Position numbers and translations under genes: made by a program. A stretch of 64,000 nucleotides of DNA from Tubulanus polymorphus (taxonomy: Eukaryota; Nemertea; Palaeonemertea; Tubulaniformes; Tubulanidae), in the NCBI RefSeq assembly GCF_964204645.1, contig NC_134034.1, positions 5,265,414 through 5,329,413 of the forward strand, read 5' to 3'. The notes beneath the pieces are model-generated. The model was not told where the DNA came from. It searched no databases and saw only the letters and a list, made by a program, of their open reading frames with translations. This document shows positions 47,441-59,073 of this stretch, piece after piece (position 1 is the stretch's first letter; each line of letters opens with the position of its first letter).

Positions 47441-47692
47441 TTGTGGTGATGAGTGGGGATTACTTCCCCTTGTATATAACAAGCACGCTATTAACCGTTC
47501 TCACCCAAGCCTCACACCATCTATTTATCCGAGCACAGTTGGCACGCAATCACTGTACTACAGTAATAGCACACGCGTTGATAACCGTTCTCAGTAGCGA
47601 CTCACTGTATCGATCTATCCACGCGCAGTTGTTGTTACGCGCACTCACTGTATACATGTATCACAATGCTGTTGACCGTTCTCGGCCTAGCT
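47425..47692. repeat. Subterminal tandem repeats of the right Polinton end
   Basis: Units of about 90 bp starting ACCGTTCTC at 47493, 47583 and 47672, the last partial. All contain CACTGTA and CGCGC-type blocks. Missing from the left end. Confidence 0.75.
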
Positions 47693-47752
47693 GTGATGAG
47701 AGGTGTCTCGTACTCTCGTACTCTGGTATGAAAGCCCACTTTCCCTATTACT
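47693..47752 (-). repeat. Right terminal inverted repeat
   Basis: Inverse of 28207-28266, followed directly by TTCCTG. Confidence 0.9.
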
Positions 47753-47758
47753 TTCCTG
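47753..47758. repeat. Target site duplication TTCCTG (right)
   Basis: Same six bases as 28201-28206. Followed by TAATCATTATAACTG exactly as in the empty paralogous site at 48025-48045. Confidence 0.9.
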
Positions 47759-47796
47759 TAATCATTATAACTGTTATTTTGTTTTTTTGTCAACAG

Positions 47797-48811
47797 GTGC
47801 TCCGGAAATGATTGATTCAACTTTAATGGATGTAGATATGGAAGTCCCTGAAAATCTAGGAATTGACGGTGGAAGCAATTCGGAGGGTATAGTGTGTCAA
47901 ATTAGGAATGGCGAAAAAAAACCAACTGCGGAAACAATGAATGACTTGGAAGAACCTGTAAATAGTATGTACCATCATACATACCATTTTGTATCGACAC
48001 GATCTTACTGATTATCATTTATGTTTCCTGTAATCATTATAACTGTTATTTTGTTTTTCTGTCAACAGGTGCTCGGGAAATAATTGATTCCACTTCGACG
48101 GATGTAGATGTGGGAGATGAACATCATCGGCGGTGTTGTCGCAAAGATGCTTTCAATGGCACATCTGACCCGCCAGGATATGAAGCAATGTATAATATAA
48201 TAGTATGTAAAATTCATTTTTTTCATACTTCATTAATTACGGACCCTACTTTTCTTTCAGTGCTTTTTTGCAAACATTCAAATTCAGATAGCAGTGATGA
48301 AATGGATGATTCCGGAGATGACGAAGATTATCACCCTGACGAGGTTGAAGACAATAATGAAAATGATGATACCGAAATTGACATCATGGGAAGTGACGAA
48401 GACAGACTTGCTATTCAAAATAACATGAATAAAATGTCTGAGGATATTAATGATGATGATGGTGATGACTTTGCGAGTGAAAGTAGTTTTGTGAAAAAGT
48501 TGAAACTTCAAACAACCTAATCATGTGATCAATTCAACTTTAAATCGGATGAAAGTAATTTCCTTAATTTTCTAGTGACAATTCCTTATTACCAAGCAAG
48601 GCCGGATGGTGGAAGAAATTACTCAAAAATTGATTACTGCTTGTTCTGTAATGGTAGATTCAAGTGTAAGATATCTGAACATCTCCGAAATTGTCATTAT
48701 GATATTGGCCGAGTACAGATGATTCTTCTGTTACCTACCTGCTGGAAGTCCGCAGAAAAGTAAACTCTTGTTAGGCGTCCGTAATGAAGGAAACTTCAAG
48801 CATAATATGCA
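47797..48811 (+). CDS. Host exons: tandem acidic unit and BED-like zinc finger
   Basis: Likely exons with AG/GT borders: 47797-47964 (acidic unit, paralogue of 28020-28140), 48069 to about 48188 (diverged third unit), 48261-48520 (very acidic, open to TAA at 48518) and 48579-48810. The last has the zinc-finger-like YCLFCNGRFKCKISEHLRNCH, then after an apparent 4-base duplication (CCTACCTG) an RNEGNFKHN motif and donor at 48811. The finger plus R.xGNF.HN pattern belongs to a large invertebrate family of unknown function, often repeat-like. Exon linkage is not proven. Confidence 0.4.
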
Positions 48812-49868
48812 GGTAACTCATGATGTTAGATGTTAGAAAAGCCATGATGTAATGTTTGTATATTTCATGTAATTGGGTTGAGTTAAGTTGTATTGTACTG
48901 TGTTGCATATGGAGCATACTTCGGCACACAGCAGACTTATATATACATGTACAACCAATTCTTTAGGTCAAAGAATGATACCATTTTACTCATTTTCAAT
49001 ATCCCTGAAAATAACCAAGCAGACAGGCCTGCATTTTTCAAAGCAGTGTTAAATTATCTCTGTGATAAGGCTATTCCGGTGTTAAATTTCACTATCCCGG
49101 TGATTGTTATCACAGGGATAAATTCTCATTGTTCAAAAGCATTCTATAGGCGGGTGGCTTATCGACAATTTTGAGTCATATTGTTACCGTGTGGACAAAA
49201 TCACGAAAATTGGGCCAGATGTTCATACAAACTTAACAATCAATTTTAGAAGGGGAGCCAGCTCCGATCTCTATGGCAACCATCCAATTTTTACGTTTCC
49301 ATGGCAACTGAATGGAAATTCTATCATGTTTCAGATATCCAGGTATATAGGGAATGGGAGATGATAGAAACATGGTTTTAGGGTACAAACCTATGTTTGG
49401 AGATATCATCTTTCCATATATGCTATTACTGACAGTATTTGAGGTCGAGGTCATGGTTAATTTTCAAGGCCGCCATTGACATTGAAATATGAACCCTAAA
49501 AAACTGTAAAATAGCTCATCTTCGGGTAGAAACTGCACAGACACGAATGAGGTATCATAAACAGGGGTTTTTGAGGTGAACAATCAGGATTATTACTAGG
49601 ATTATCCATTATCATTACTTAGTAACAACCAAACTTACAAAATCCAATAGGCTCATCACAGCTGAAATTCCATTATGGGCTCGAAAAAGAACAAGAAACA
49701 TGAACAGAAACATGAGTTAAAACTGTTAATCTAAAATCATGTTATAATTTCATTTAATACTAACAACCGATACTCATACCGTAAAATAAAATCAGAAAGA
49801 GTAAAATGTAGTAATAATACATTTATCACAACGCATCAACTTACGCAACGTTTTCCTCTCGTCTGAAT
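48812..49868. other. No gene recognised
   Basis: Short frames only; possible intron or 3' flank of the preceding host unit. Confidence 0.4.
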
Positions 49869-52800
49869 CTAAGTTTCTTTACAGTTACAGCTGTAGAGAG
49901 ATGTGCACGGTAGATTTGCCTTTTTACACTTACAAACTTTACAGGCATTTTTGCATGCACATTTAACAAATTCTCTGCAAGCCCGTGAAGCTTCAGGAAT
50001 AGTTATCCACTGAGGTACCCATGAATCACACACATCAGCTTTTTCCCAACCAAATTTGCATGGGCTTGGGATCTGCTGTTGAGCTGCCATACTAGTAATC
50101 CAGATTCCTGCTTGGTATATGGCCCTCTTAATCTGTTGCAGAAGTGCGTCCTGGCCTGGGGGTATTTTATCTAGAGCTTGGCTTTTCTTTGCGAATAGCT
50201 CAATTTGTGCTTCATTTACATTTGACAAGTGACTGGATTTGTCATATGCTAAGATGACTAAACGTTCAATTTTCTTAAACATAGCAGACTGCAAATCAAT
50301 ATCAATGAACGGATTTGAGACGATATGTAGAAACGCACCGGTAACATCATTGTACTCATTCCATGCGCGCCAGAATGATTTTTGCCCATCCATTTAAATG
50401 CAGACGTAGTATCACATCCTGTCAAGGAGTGAAACGTGGGGAGTGATCTCGATTTATTGTCTCCAATGTTCTGGTATGTGGAATTGATATTGTACATGGC
50501 AAATTTTTTATCAACTCCATATGCTACCCAGATTTGTAAATCCGCGATAATGACTGCTAGCTGATGAAACAAGCCAATCAGTATGACTATGATGTCTGTA
50601 TCAACTGTTCTGACAAACACAGTATTGCAACCATTTTCCAATGCATGTCTAATGTGTACAACAACGCGAGTGTCCGATTCCTCGTGGTTACACGAGGCCA
50701 TGGGCAGATCAGTACCAATACTAATCACTCCATCTCCATCAGTTACGTAGATGGATGCAGTTGAAGGGTGGAGCTGAGAAACCTTTGCGGATAGAAATCT
50801 AAACAGTTCCATTTTGTTTGCAGGTTCGAGGAGAAAATCACCCCAGTTGCCAGGCAATTTAGTTTCACCACTTACTTTTCTTCGAACACCTTTGCCACGT
50901 TTTTCTCTCGTTGATTCTTTCAAACACCTTGGTTTGTATACATCCCATACTATATCCAAACGTTTACTGGAGTTCAGTTGCCGTTCTACGTATGGAAGAA
51001 ACATGTTTTCCGCATAGTCATTAAATGTTGTAGCATTGGTCGGAGCCAGGTAATGTACGATGTCAAATATCTTGCAATCAAATACATCTGGTACTGATAT
51101 GTCAGTCTAATCAGAACCAATAATACACTGCAGCAATTGGCTTTTTGTACCTGGTAAATTCAAATTGCCGAAGTCCGACAGCGTCACAGGGTAGGATTGT
51201 AATTCATGCGCAAAAAGCTCGTGAATATCACCTTCTCTGTCTTGTAATGATATGTACAACTGCCCAAAGAGTGAAACATTGTTCTCAAGAACTTTTACTT
51301 TTTTATTGCTGTTTGGTGTTTTTGTTTTGCGAGAGAAGAGGGGTAGTGCATTCTTTGATATCCGTTCATTAATTGACCGACTGCGTTCAACTAGAACTGT
51401 TTTTCTATATACCGTTTTTGCCCTATTTCTGAAGAACGAATCTTTTTATATCATCAGCTGCACAAATACGATTGTCTAGAGTAACCAATTCTTGAAAATT
51501 ATCCATAAAAGGGTTACCCATTCTCCTTATAACTTTCGACAGATTGTTCACCTGGCGCTGAAATGCGATCTGTGATGCGAGACCTTGTTCATGATGTTGG
51601 AAGTTGACTGGATTTTCAGGATCTTCATCAGATATATATTCAGATTCAAACTGTTAAATTAATCTGGCGAGTTCAGGCCCTGGCTTCATCCACCGCCTAA
51701 GAGCAACAGGGTTTTCAGTATTCCTATTGCACCACCTGTGCCTTTTATCATTTTGTTTTCCTGCTCGTGGGCTTGATCAAAATCATTAGACAGTTGAAGG
51801 TGCATGTAGTATGCTTCTTTCATTAGCTTTTGTAGGGCAAGGATAGTAACTTGGTGTGCATGCCGCGTTCTCATCAAATGGGAGACCTTCAAAAACGATT
51901 CAGCTATTCCAGATTCTGATTCTGAGATTTAGTTAGGGCGATTGTCCAACCACTAGCCGCTAATAAATCTCCAATTGTATTCCATAGTGACATTTCTATC
52001 TCATCATTACTACATATAAGTTTTCTCCATATCTATCGGGCCACTTCCATTGTATGCATTTGGCAAGTGCTAAAAGTGGCTGATCGAATGTGATTACAGG
52101 AACCTGCCCTGGATTAAGGTACTCTGTAGTCTTCTTGATGATATCCATACCATGTTTAATCATAGCTAGTGTTGCTGCTTTCTCGTAAAAGAGCGGCAGG
52201 AGTGCACACAAAGTTGGTGGTTTTGGGATATTTTCCTGCTTCGAGGCATGAAATGCAGACCATGTAATTGAAGTATCTTTGACAAGATTATTATTCTCGG
52301 TCAGTTTTAGCCCATGCTCTATCCAGCTTTGTTCACCAGAGATTGCTTCTGGTACAAGTGATTGAAAAATTGAGAGGTTTCTGTTTATTTCAGGAATGAC
52401 AGCATCGCTAGTTTTAAGATTCACTTGAGGTACTGATACATATTCCTCTGGAAGTGAATGAATATTCCAATTAGTTGGTGGTATTTCGATACCCTCTCTC
52501 AACACACCTGAATTCGTTAAAGTAGGGAATTGAAAAATACTCATTCCTGTACCATGGAAAGAACCTAATGACGTCGTTGAACTTGGATCATGGTCTAAAA
52601 TCAAGTGCCCCTTTTGTGAAAAGACCCTTTCGCAGAATTGTTGGTGCCACAATACCATCCTCGTAATACCTGTCGCAAACTGCGGTAGCCATCCACTCTT
52701 CAAGCTGTATCACCCTGTCATATGAGATGCATATGCCTAATTGATTTAACTGTTGAATGATTTCCTTACTTCTAGTCATTTGGTGAATGCTGATACCAAT

Positions 52801-54023
52801 ATAAATTGGTAGGGGAGGTTCACGATTTGTACTGTGCCTCAGATTTGTAGAACTCCCTGTTCGCTTCTTGATGTTGAATAGGATACTTTGTCCAACTGTA
52901 AGACAGGCTGGTGTGACGTAGTTCTCCTGGTTTTTCAAATTCGCACCATTGAGTATGACAGATATAAGGAGCTTCAAATGGCAGTGACTGTTCTTGACAA
53001 CCAGGTGAAAACTGACCACTAAATTTGAAACCTTCATGTTCGAGAATATCTTTCCTAACAATCTTCGCTGCACGAACTAGGGTGAGTGCATCATCCGAGA
53101 AGTCACGTTTTTTCAACGCATCATTTATCATGTCTCTCATAACATTTTTGAATATTAAAACAGTATTTCGGCCGTCCACTTGTATTTGCACATCTGGAAA
53201 CTGATCCATGAGTTTCAACCTGGTTCTATTGACATTTTTTGATATACCTAGTTCGTCCAGGCGATTAACATACATGGAATGCAATTCAGACAACTTGAAA
53301 ATCTCCATCCCGGAGTGTACACTGTTCTCTATGTAATTTGCAAGCTCAATCAATGCTCTTGATTCATTTATCTTCTCACCTGTACTTTGCCCTCCATGTT
53401 TTAACTGCCTCGTGTGACTTCTGTATCGATTTCTCAGATTGGTCAGACATATCATATGGTACTTAGCATCCATACCTATCAGATCTGCGCCGACAATCCT
53501 GGCTTGGAAGTTTTCCGTCATCTAAGTCATCAATGATTTTTCTAAGATTCCTATCCATATCATTGGTTAACACCTGGTGAAGGGCGCCTTCAATTTGTCC
53601 CATTTCACAAATGAAACACTGACTAAGCATCGTTATTGACCGACGCTTAACTATGTTTCTGTTGTCGTCTTCAGCATCACCCTGAATCGATTGCTTCCGC
53701 TTTTTTGCTCTTTGAAGTTTTTCATTATCATATTTCAAACGGCATGACTTGTGCCAGGAGGCACATCGCTTTACCCGCATGTCTACCGTCGCATCACTAC
53801 ATGTATAGTCGAATTTTACTTCCTAGGGTTTACATCCAAGCCCATCAAAACTCTTGATATTATCCAAGAACTGACCATAAGCAGCTGTTTTATCGTGGAA
53901 GTTCAGACTGTTTAGAGGGCATTTAAGTTGTTCACCTGTATGTTGTTGGCAGACAATACACCGACTAAAGACCAGCTCCATGGTTCTTTGACATTGGTCT
54001 GTAAATGAAATAAAAACATTCAT
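49869..54023 (-). pseudogene. Decayed copy of a large invertebrate repeat-gene family
   Basis: Pieces in coding order: 54023-53823, 53780-53463, 53521-52820, 53073-52588, 52703-51996, 51892-51686, weak sequence to 51004, 51004-50258 and 50393-49869. Conserved marks include MDAKYHMICL, PPLPIYIGISIH, ISYDRVIQLEEW, LPLFYEKAATLAMIKHGMD, LNPGQVPVITFDQPL, EESDTRVVVHIRHAL, RTVDTDIIV, FHSLTGCDTTSAF, KSFWRAWNEYNDV and a terminal cysteine cluster KCACKNACKVCKCKKANL. I know this combination from many uncharacterised proteins in cnidarians, molluscs and fish, present as dispersed copies, so it is probably of mobile-element origin. The EESDT/DTD part may be a PIN-like nuclease fold (inference). At least five frame changes make it a pseudogene. 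Confidence 0.6.
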
Positions 54024-55403
54024 GCAATATTATACATGTGTACCTCAAAATTAGATGTAGTGAAATCTTGCTTGAGATCTTAAAGATATGATGGCAGTAT
54101 CGAGCTACAAATTTGGCCTGATCAAATTTTAGCACTGGCCAAATCATTGCGTGTGAATTGTTACAGGTACCGGATGTGACTCACTTCGCTTTGTTTAAGC
54201 ATTGGTTAGTGTGGCGTGAGTGGTTTACGTGTACGTTTGAGCGCACTCCCTAATTAGGGACGGGCCAAATTTTACTCGGGCCTGATCAGTGTCAATTTAG
54301 CCCGGGCCAAATCATCTCCGTGTGATCGCAGCTATAATCTGGATGGGACATTGGCAGAAATTAGTTCACCTAGAACTTATGTGTACTCCGGCAAATTGTT
54401 TCTGGCCGCACATGTCATATCCAACAATCCTGCGTTTGAGCGTGCATGGCTAGGATTGACAGCGCATGTGGAGGGACCTGGAGAAATTTCGGAAAGCACA
54501 CATGGGTTCCAGTCAAAAAAAATTGTGAGAATTGGCGTTATAAAGTGATGCGTTGTAACAAGGTGTGACATACACCACTATTTGATGCGCCCAGATTTTG
54601 GAGTTAATTTACAAGTCTGGCTAATGAAAATACATCGGTACTTTTCGAAGGTACAACCTTAATAATTGAACACTCAAAATCGGTGAATTACCTCTGTATT
54701 AGCTTTGACTTGATTTCTACATAATTGACCAATTAAAAACTTACCCATGAAAACTGGTTCGTGTCTTTCTTAATTGTAGAAATTGAAAAAATAAGAGCGG
54801 CTCCAACCAACAAACTCTGCAAAAAAAAGTATATATTCTTGCTAAAATTAATTGTACCAAAACTCCAAATCATGTGCTTCGATTTAAAACAAAAATTCTG
54901 TAACTTCGATATCCGATTTTAAAATCAAACCCCCGATTTCACTCCCGACAGGTTGGTGGGTTCGTAGGGAAACCAAATCAAAACAAATGAAACAAAATCT
55001 ACCAATAAAATAAATGACGGTAAATCCCTATTTTATTATCAATAATTAATTGCCTAAAATTCTATAAATAATTGTGCGTGGATTACCCTTATATAAAACG
55101 GCTGGGATCGGGGGGATGTGTGTTTGCGTGGATTACCCTTAGTGGCTGGGACCCTCCATGATGGAACTATATATTGACAAATTCCGGAGTTGAACCGGCC
55201 TTTTGTGAAGGGGTTTTCAATTCTGAATAATCCATTCCAACGTACACCAAGATGGATTGCAGCATTTGAATCAAAAAGTTCAAATATCAGATAAAAATCG
55301 ATTTGGCGTATTGGCAGAACTTGATATGTTTCACTCGTTGTTATTGAGTTGAGCAAAGAAGCGGATGTGATCATTCCATTAATAAATTTAGGCCTAGTTT
55401 AAC
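54024..55403. other. No gene recognised
   Basis: Two diverged copies of a GGCCAAAT(C/T)-containing segment at about 54115-54160 and 54265-54320, and a short direct repeat GCGTGGATTACCCTTA at 55075 and 55126. No coding motif. Confidence 0.4.
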
Positions 55404-55511
55404 GGTTTTGTCATATCGCGGAAAGACGGAATCGCTGAATTTTCCAAAAACGCGGAATTTCTTCATTTTTACTTTAAATAGTAAACGGGTTTTCCCACGG
55501 GGATACCCACT

Positions 55512-55560
55512 GTCGGACAGGGCACCGGACCGATCGATGATGCGAGTTTGGTTCGAATCC
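55512..55560 (+). repeat. tRNA-like SINE head, copy 1
   Basis: GGACAGGGCACCGGACC followed about 20 bases later by GGTTCGAATCCC, spaced like RNA polymerase III A and B boxes. A tail GAAATTATTATA follows and is shared with a second diverged copy. Confidence 0.35.
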
Positions 55561-55765
55561 CATTATTTGCAGGCAATTTTATATGAAATTATTATATTAT
55601 GATACCGTTGACTGGCTGCCACCTGTAGAAGAAGTCAGAATCAAGTGGGGTGAAAGAGACCAGGCACCTAGTGTCTATTTCTACTAGGCAAACTTCGGTT
55701 ATCGAAGTTCATCGACTTTTTGAGAACTTCAGAAACGAATATTATCAGATAAATATTGAGCACGT

Positions 55766-55850
55766 TTGCGGTGTCGGACCGTAGATGGTTGCAAACATGA
55801 AATCCTACGACCAAACAAGTACCGGTTCAAATTCCTTTGAAATTATTATA
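55766..55850 (+). repeat. tRNA-like SINE head, copy 2
   Basis: GGTGTCGGACCGTAG and GGTTCAAATTCC, then GAAATTATTATAA, as in copy 1. Confidence 0.3.
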
Positions 55851-56485
55851 ATTTTACGGCCGTCCAGTACCGGTACCAATAAGATCTTTTTGATCCAAAT
55901 AATCAGCATAGGAACATATATGTTATAGCAGTCACAAAGTAAACATTAAAAAAAACGAAACCATTTTATAATCTTTCATATCATTTAATTCTAAAAGATA
56001 AACCACATTCGCTTATAACAACAATGTAGACACACAACACGCATGAACAATCCTAAGCCAGAATGAAATATACATAATGTCTATTTATTTCGTCTGACAT
56101 CGATCCAGTTCCACAGTTGTGAGTTAACTCTGAATTACTTAGAATCAATTCATTTCCAATGTTTTAAATCCAGAGACCAGAGTCAAATCTTAACTCGGAA
56201 CTGAGTCCTGGAGAATGACCCATGGTGTCATCACAAATCCTACGTTTACGTTCCATCGATTTGTATTCCTTCAGTTAATGCAGCGATACTCTGTATCACT
56301 GAATTCGCAAAGCACGTATTGCCTAGGTTCTCCATTATTTGGAACAGTGTCGTTAAGTTGTTGACTGGCGATATGATAAATTATCGAATACTAATTCCCG
56401 GTGTTGAAAAGTAGTAGTAAAAATGAAGAAATTCCGCGTTTTTGGAAAATTCCGCGATTCCGTCTTTCCGCGATATGACAACACC

Positions 56486-57248
56486 GCTAATTTAAGCCAA
56501 AGAAAATTTCCCAGTCTTTTATTATAAATAGGCCTATGTCACAATGTACTATGGAAAACGTACTTACATGCTAATAAGTGTGCTTAATCCTAAGCTGTGT
56601 AAAACACACATCTTTTCATGCTAGTTAAGGTTCAGGATACTTGTGCAACAATGATTACAGTTGCATATGCAACACAGTCGATCGTAGTATCCTGCATAGC
56701 AACGTATAATTTTGATTCCACTCAGCAAAAAATAATCAAAAACTCTTTTGATGTCTCCCGTCTCTCTCCCTCTCGTTTCTACCGGAAGATGTGTAGCGGA
56801 AATTCGTTTCACTTAGTTCTGTTCTTTTTATTTTTCAGCTGCAGAGTCCTCCCCAGTTCAGTCTAAAATTCATATTAAATTCATAGTAAAAGTTTGTATG
56901 ATGTAAAAGAAAACCTTATAATGTATTTGTAACTCTGAGACAAGAATTTTTAATGCTTTGGACTTCGGTCTGGTGGATTAGAAACTATTTTTATTTCTAT
57001 CTTAATGAAATATTGTGATTTAATCTGAATTCAAAAACTGTACCTAAAGACCTTTTCTATGTGTTCGGGTCACTCCCGGTTTGTATTTGTCGAGTTTATG
57101 TGCCTTAATCGATGTTCCCGTGCTTAAATCGATATTTTTATGCTGTGCTCTGTGCTCGAGATGGCGCCACTATACGGTTCTTAATTATATTGTGTGCTCG
57201 GGGTGCTTTGTTTTAACCAATTAGATGGGGTTACGTCACAATCTGGGC
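56486..57248. other. Unidentified; probably upstream/LTR part of the Ty3 element
   Basis: No gene. 57060-57250 has promoter-like sequence leading to a TATA box. A matching 3' copy that would prove an LTR was not found. Confidence 0.3.
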
Positions 57249-57259
57249 TCTATAAAAGG
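57249..57259 (+). promoter_or_regulatory. TATA box, candidate LTR promoter
   Basis: CTATAAAAGGC, followed about 880 bp downstream by the gag start. Position fits a 5' LTR promoter, but LTR edges were not identified. Confidence 0.4.
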
Positions 57260-57404
57260 CAAAAATGTGCTTTATTAATTAGCCTCGGTGCACATTCTTA
57301 GGTGTGTATTACTAAGATTTTGAACTATGGGGGGAGGGATTAATCTAATTTTCTTAGTAAGTCATACTTAGCACTGATTCTCTTTAAGTATTTCTTGGTC
57401 CTTA

Positions 57405-57690
57405 GAGAGAGAGACACAGAGAGAGAGACACAGAGAGAGAGACACAGAGAGAGAGACACAGAGAGAGAGAGACACAGAGAGAGAGAGACACAGAGAGAGA
57501 GAGACACAGAGAGAGAGACACAGAGAGAGAGACACAGAGAGAGAGAGAGAGAGAGACAGAGAGAGACACAGAGAGAGACACAGAGAGAGAGACAGAGAGA
57601 GAGAGACAGAGAGAGAGACAGAGAGAGAGACAGAGAGAGAGACACAGAGAGAGACACAGAGAGAGACACAGAGAGAGACACAGAGAGAGA
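57405..57690. repeat. (AGAGAGAGACAC)n microsatellite
   Basis: AGAGAGAGACAC-type units with varying numbers of AG; frames read as leucine/serine or arginine/glutamate repeats are artefacts. Confidence 0.95.
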
Positions 57691-58134
57691 CAGAGCTACC
57701 TGTATTCCCTCTTGGTCGAGGAAATTCCGTGAGTTGAGACCTTAGACTTGACATTATGAATTTTAACGAAAACGGAAGTAGATTTTTGTAGTCACTTGCC
57801 AGAGCACGCTACCCCGAATCCCGGTATTCCGCTTCAAATGGTGGCGGCGGTGGGATTTTCTTCGATATAAGCACATACGTGCATTATTACTATTTTTTTA
57901 TCGATACGTTTTAGAGGTTTAGCCTTCCTTGGTGAGTGAGTCTCCGTAGAGTAATATAATCCGACACCCTCCCTTTTCTCTTATCATTTGAACTACATTA
58001 AACTATAAAGGTTAGGTCAGGAAGTTTAGTTAGGTAGAAACCACAGCAGAGTTCGTTTATCGTTTTTCCGTGATAAAACTTTCTTTCATTCTTTTCATAG
58101 CGTATTTGTCTGTGAGTCTTTCGTGTGAATAAGA

Positions 58135-59073
58135 ATGAGTCGTCCGGCTACCCGCTCCATAACTAGATCTCTTGATAGAAGTAGAAGTGCTGAAGATATT
58201 CGCCATTTAGCCGAAGCCAGGGATGAACCGGGTATACAGAGTCTGTCTAGGGGTGACGGACCTCGTGTTAATTCCTCGGCGATGGATGTAGTATGTCCAA
58301 ATGCTTCCTCCGAGGCCTACAATTATAAAATGAAACCTGAAAGTTATAATGGTGATACTAGCTGGTCTGATTACCGGTTAAGTTTTGAGACCGTTTCTCG
58401 TATTAACTCGTGGCCTGATCATGCAAAAGCCGATTATCTTTTTGCTTCACTTCGGGGTGCAGCTAGACAGTTGGTCTGTGCAAAACTTTCCTCAGGAGAA
58501 GCACTTAATTACTTTGAGATGTGCAAAGTTCTCGAATCAAGGTTCGGCAAAGGTGCCCATTCTCAGACCTATTTGGCTGAGCTCAAGAATCGCCGCCGTA
58601 AAAGACATGAATCCTTGCGAGAGTTGGGTCAATCTATTCTTGTTTCATGTGCACTTGCGTACCCAGATTTTCCGGGGGACCAACGCCAACAGATGGCGCG
58701 TATGCATTTTATTGAAGCTTTAGAGGATAAGGAAATGAGATTAAAACTGTGGCAAACCAACTACCAAAGCTTGGATGAGCTTATTAGTTTCGCTCTACGA
58801 ATAGAGGGTATTCAGCTTATGGAAAATGAGCGGGAGGATAGATCCAATATTCCTGTTTATCAGGTTCGCTCTTCCGAGGCTGCTAGAAATGATGAGATTA
58901 CGCGCCTGCGTCAGGACTTTGAGAGGCTTAACGCTAATATCAGTAAAGTCGTGTCACAACAAAATGACTATCCTGAGTATAGGTTCAAGCAGTGTTATCG
59001 ATGTTTAAGATATGGCCATTTAGCGCGCCATTGTAGGAACCCCCTTCTTCTCATCCTCATAGAGAGAGTTTAA
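58135..59073 (+). CDS. Ty3/gypsy-type Gag
   Basis: 312 residues. Basic N-terminus, retrotransposon Gag domain in the middle (SWSDYRLSFETVSRINSW to ALRIEGIQLMEN), and a zinc knuckle C-x2-C-x4-H-x4-C (CYRCLRYGHLARHC) near the C-terminus. Packages the element RNA in cytoplasmic particles. The frame leaves the pol frame just after the knuckle in a C-rich run (about 59040), so Gag-Pol expression would need a frameshift there or the copy has an indel. Confidence 0.88.
   Translation: MSRPATRSITRSLDRSRSAEDIRHLAEARDEPGIQSLSRGDGPRVNSSAMDVVCPNASSEAYNYKMKPESYNGDTSWSDYRLSFETVSRINSWPDHAKADYLFASLRGAARQLVCAKLSSGEALNYFEMCKVLESRFGKGAHSQTYLAELKNRRRKRHESLRELGQSILVSCALAYPDFPGDQRQQMARMHFIEALEDKEMRLKLWQTNYQSLDELISFALRIEGIQLMENEREDRSNIPVYQVRSSEAARNDEITRLRQDFERLNANISKVVSQQNDYPEYRFKQCYRCLRYGHLARHCRNPLLLILIERV

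Larger units (their letters stand above)
28207..47752. mobile_element. Polinton/Maverick (endogenous virus-like element), decayed
   Basis: Starts AGTAAT and ends ATTACT, with a 60-bp terminal inverted repeat (57 of 60 match) and 6-bp TSD TTCCTG. The pre-insertion sequence survives in a neighbouring paralogous unit at 48025-48030, confirming both edges. Encodes PolB, integrase, packaging ATPase, probable major and minor capsid proteins and small membrane proteins. The viral part is markedly more AT-rich than the host flanks and most genes run on the minus strand. Multiple stops and frameshifts show it is inactive. About 3.1 kb (29.33-32.41 kb) inside it is foreign, leaving a core of about 16.5 kb, a normal Polinton size. 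Confidence 0.95.
55404..56485. mobile_element. 1.1-kb non-autonomous element with inverted ends
   Basis: About 68-bp inverted ends: GG(T/G)TTTGTCATATCGCGGAA at the left, its complement at the right, running on through AAACGCGGAATTTCTTCATT. No transposase inside. No clear target duplication. Confidence 0.7.

Noticed and set aside
55540-55560. A functional tRNA gene
   Set aside because: A B-box-like GGTTCGAATCCC is present but no cloverleaf could be folded around it; SINE-like at best.
57340-57754. Leu/Ser- and Arg/Glu-rich frames
   Set aside because: Translations of the AGAGAGACAC microsatellite.
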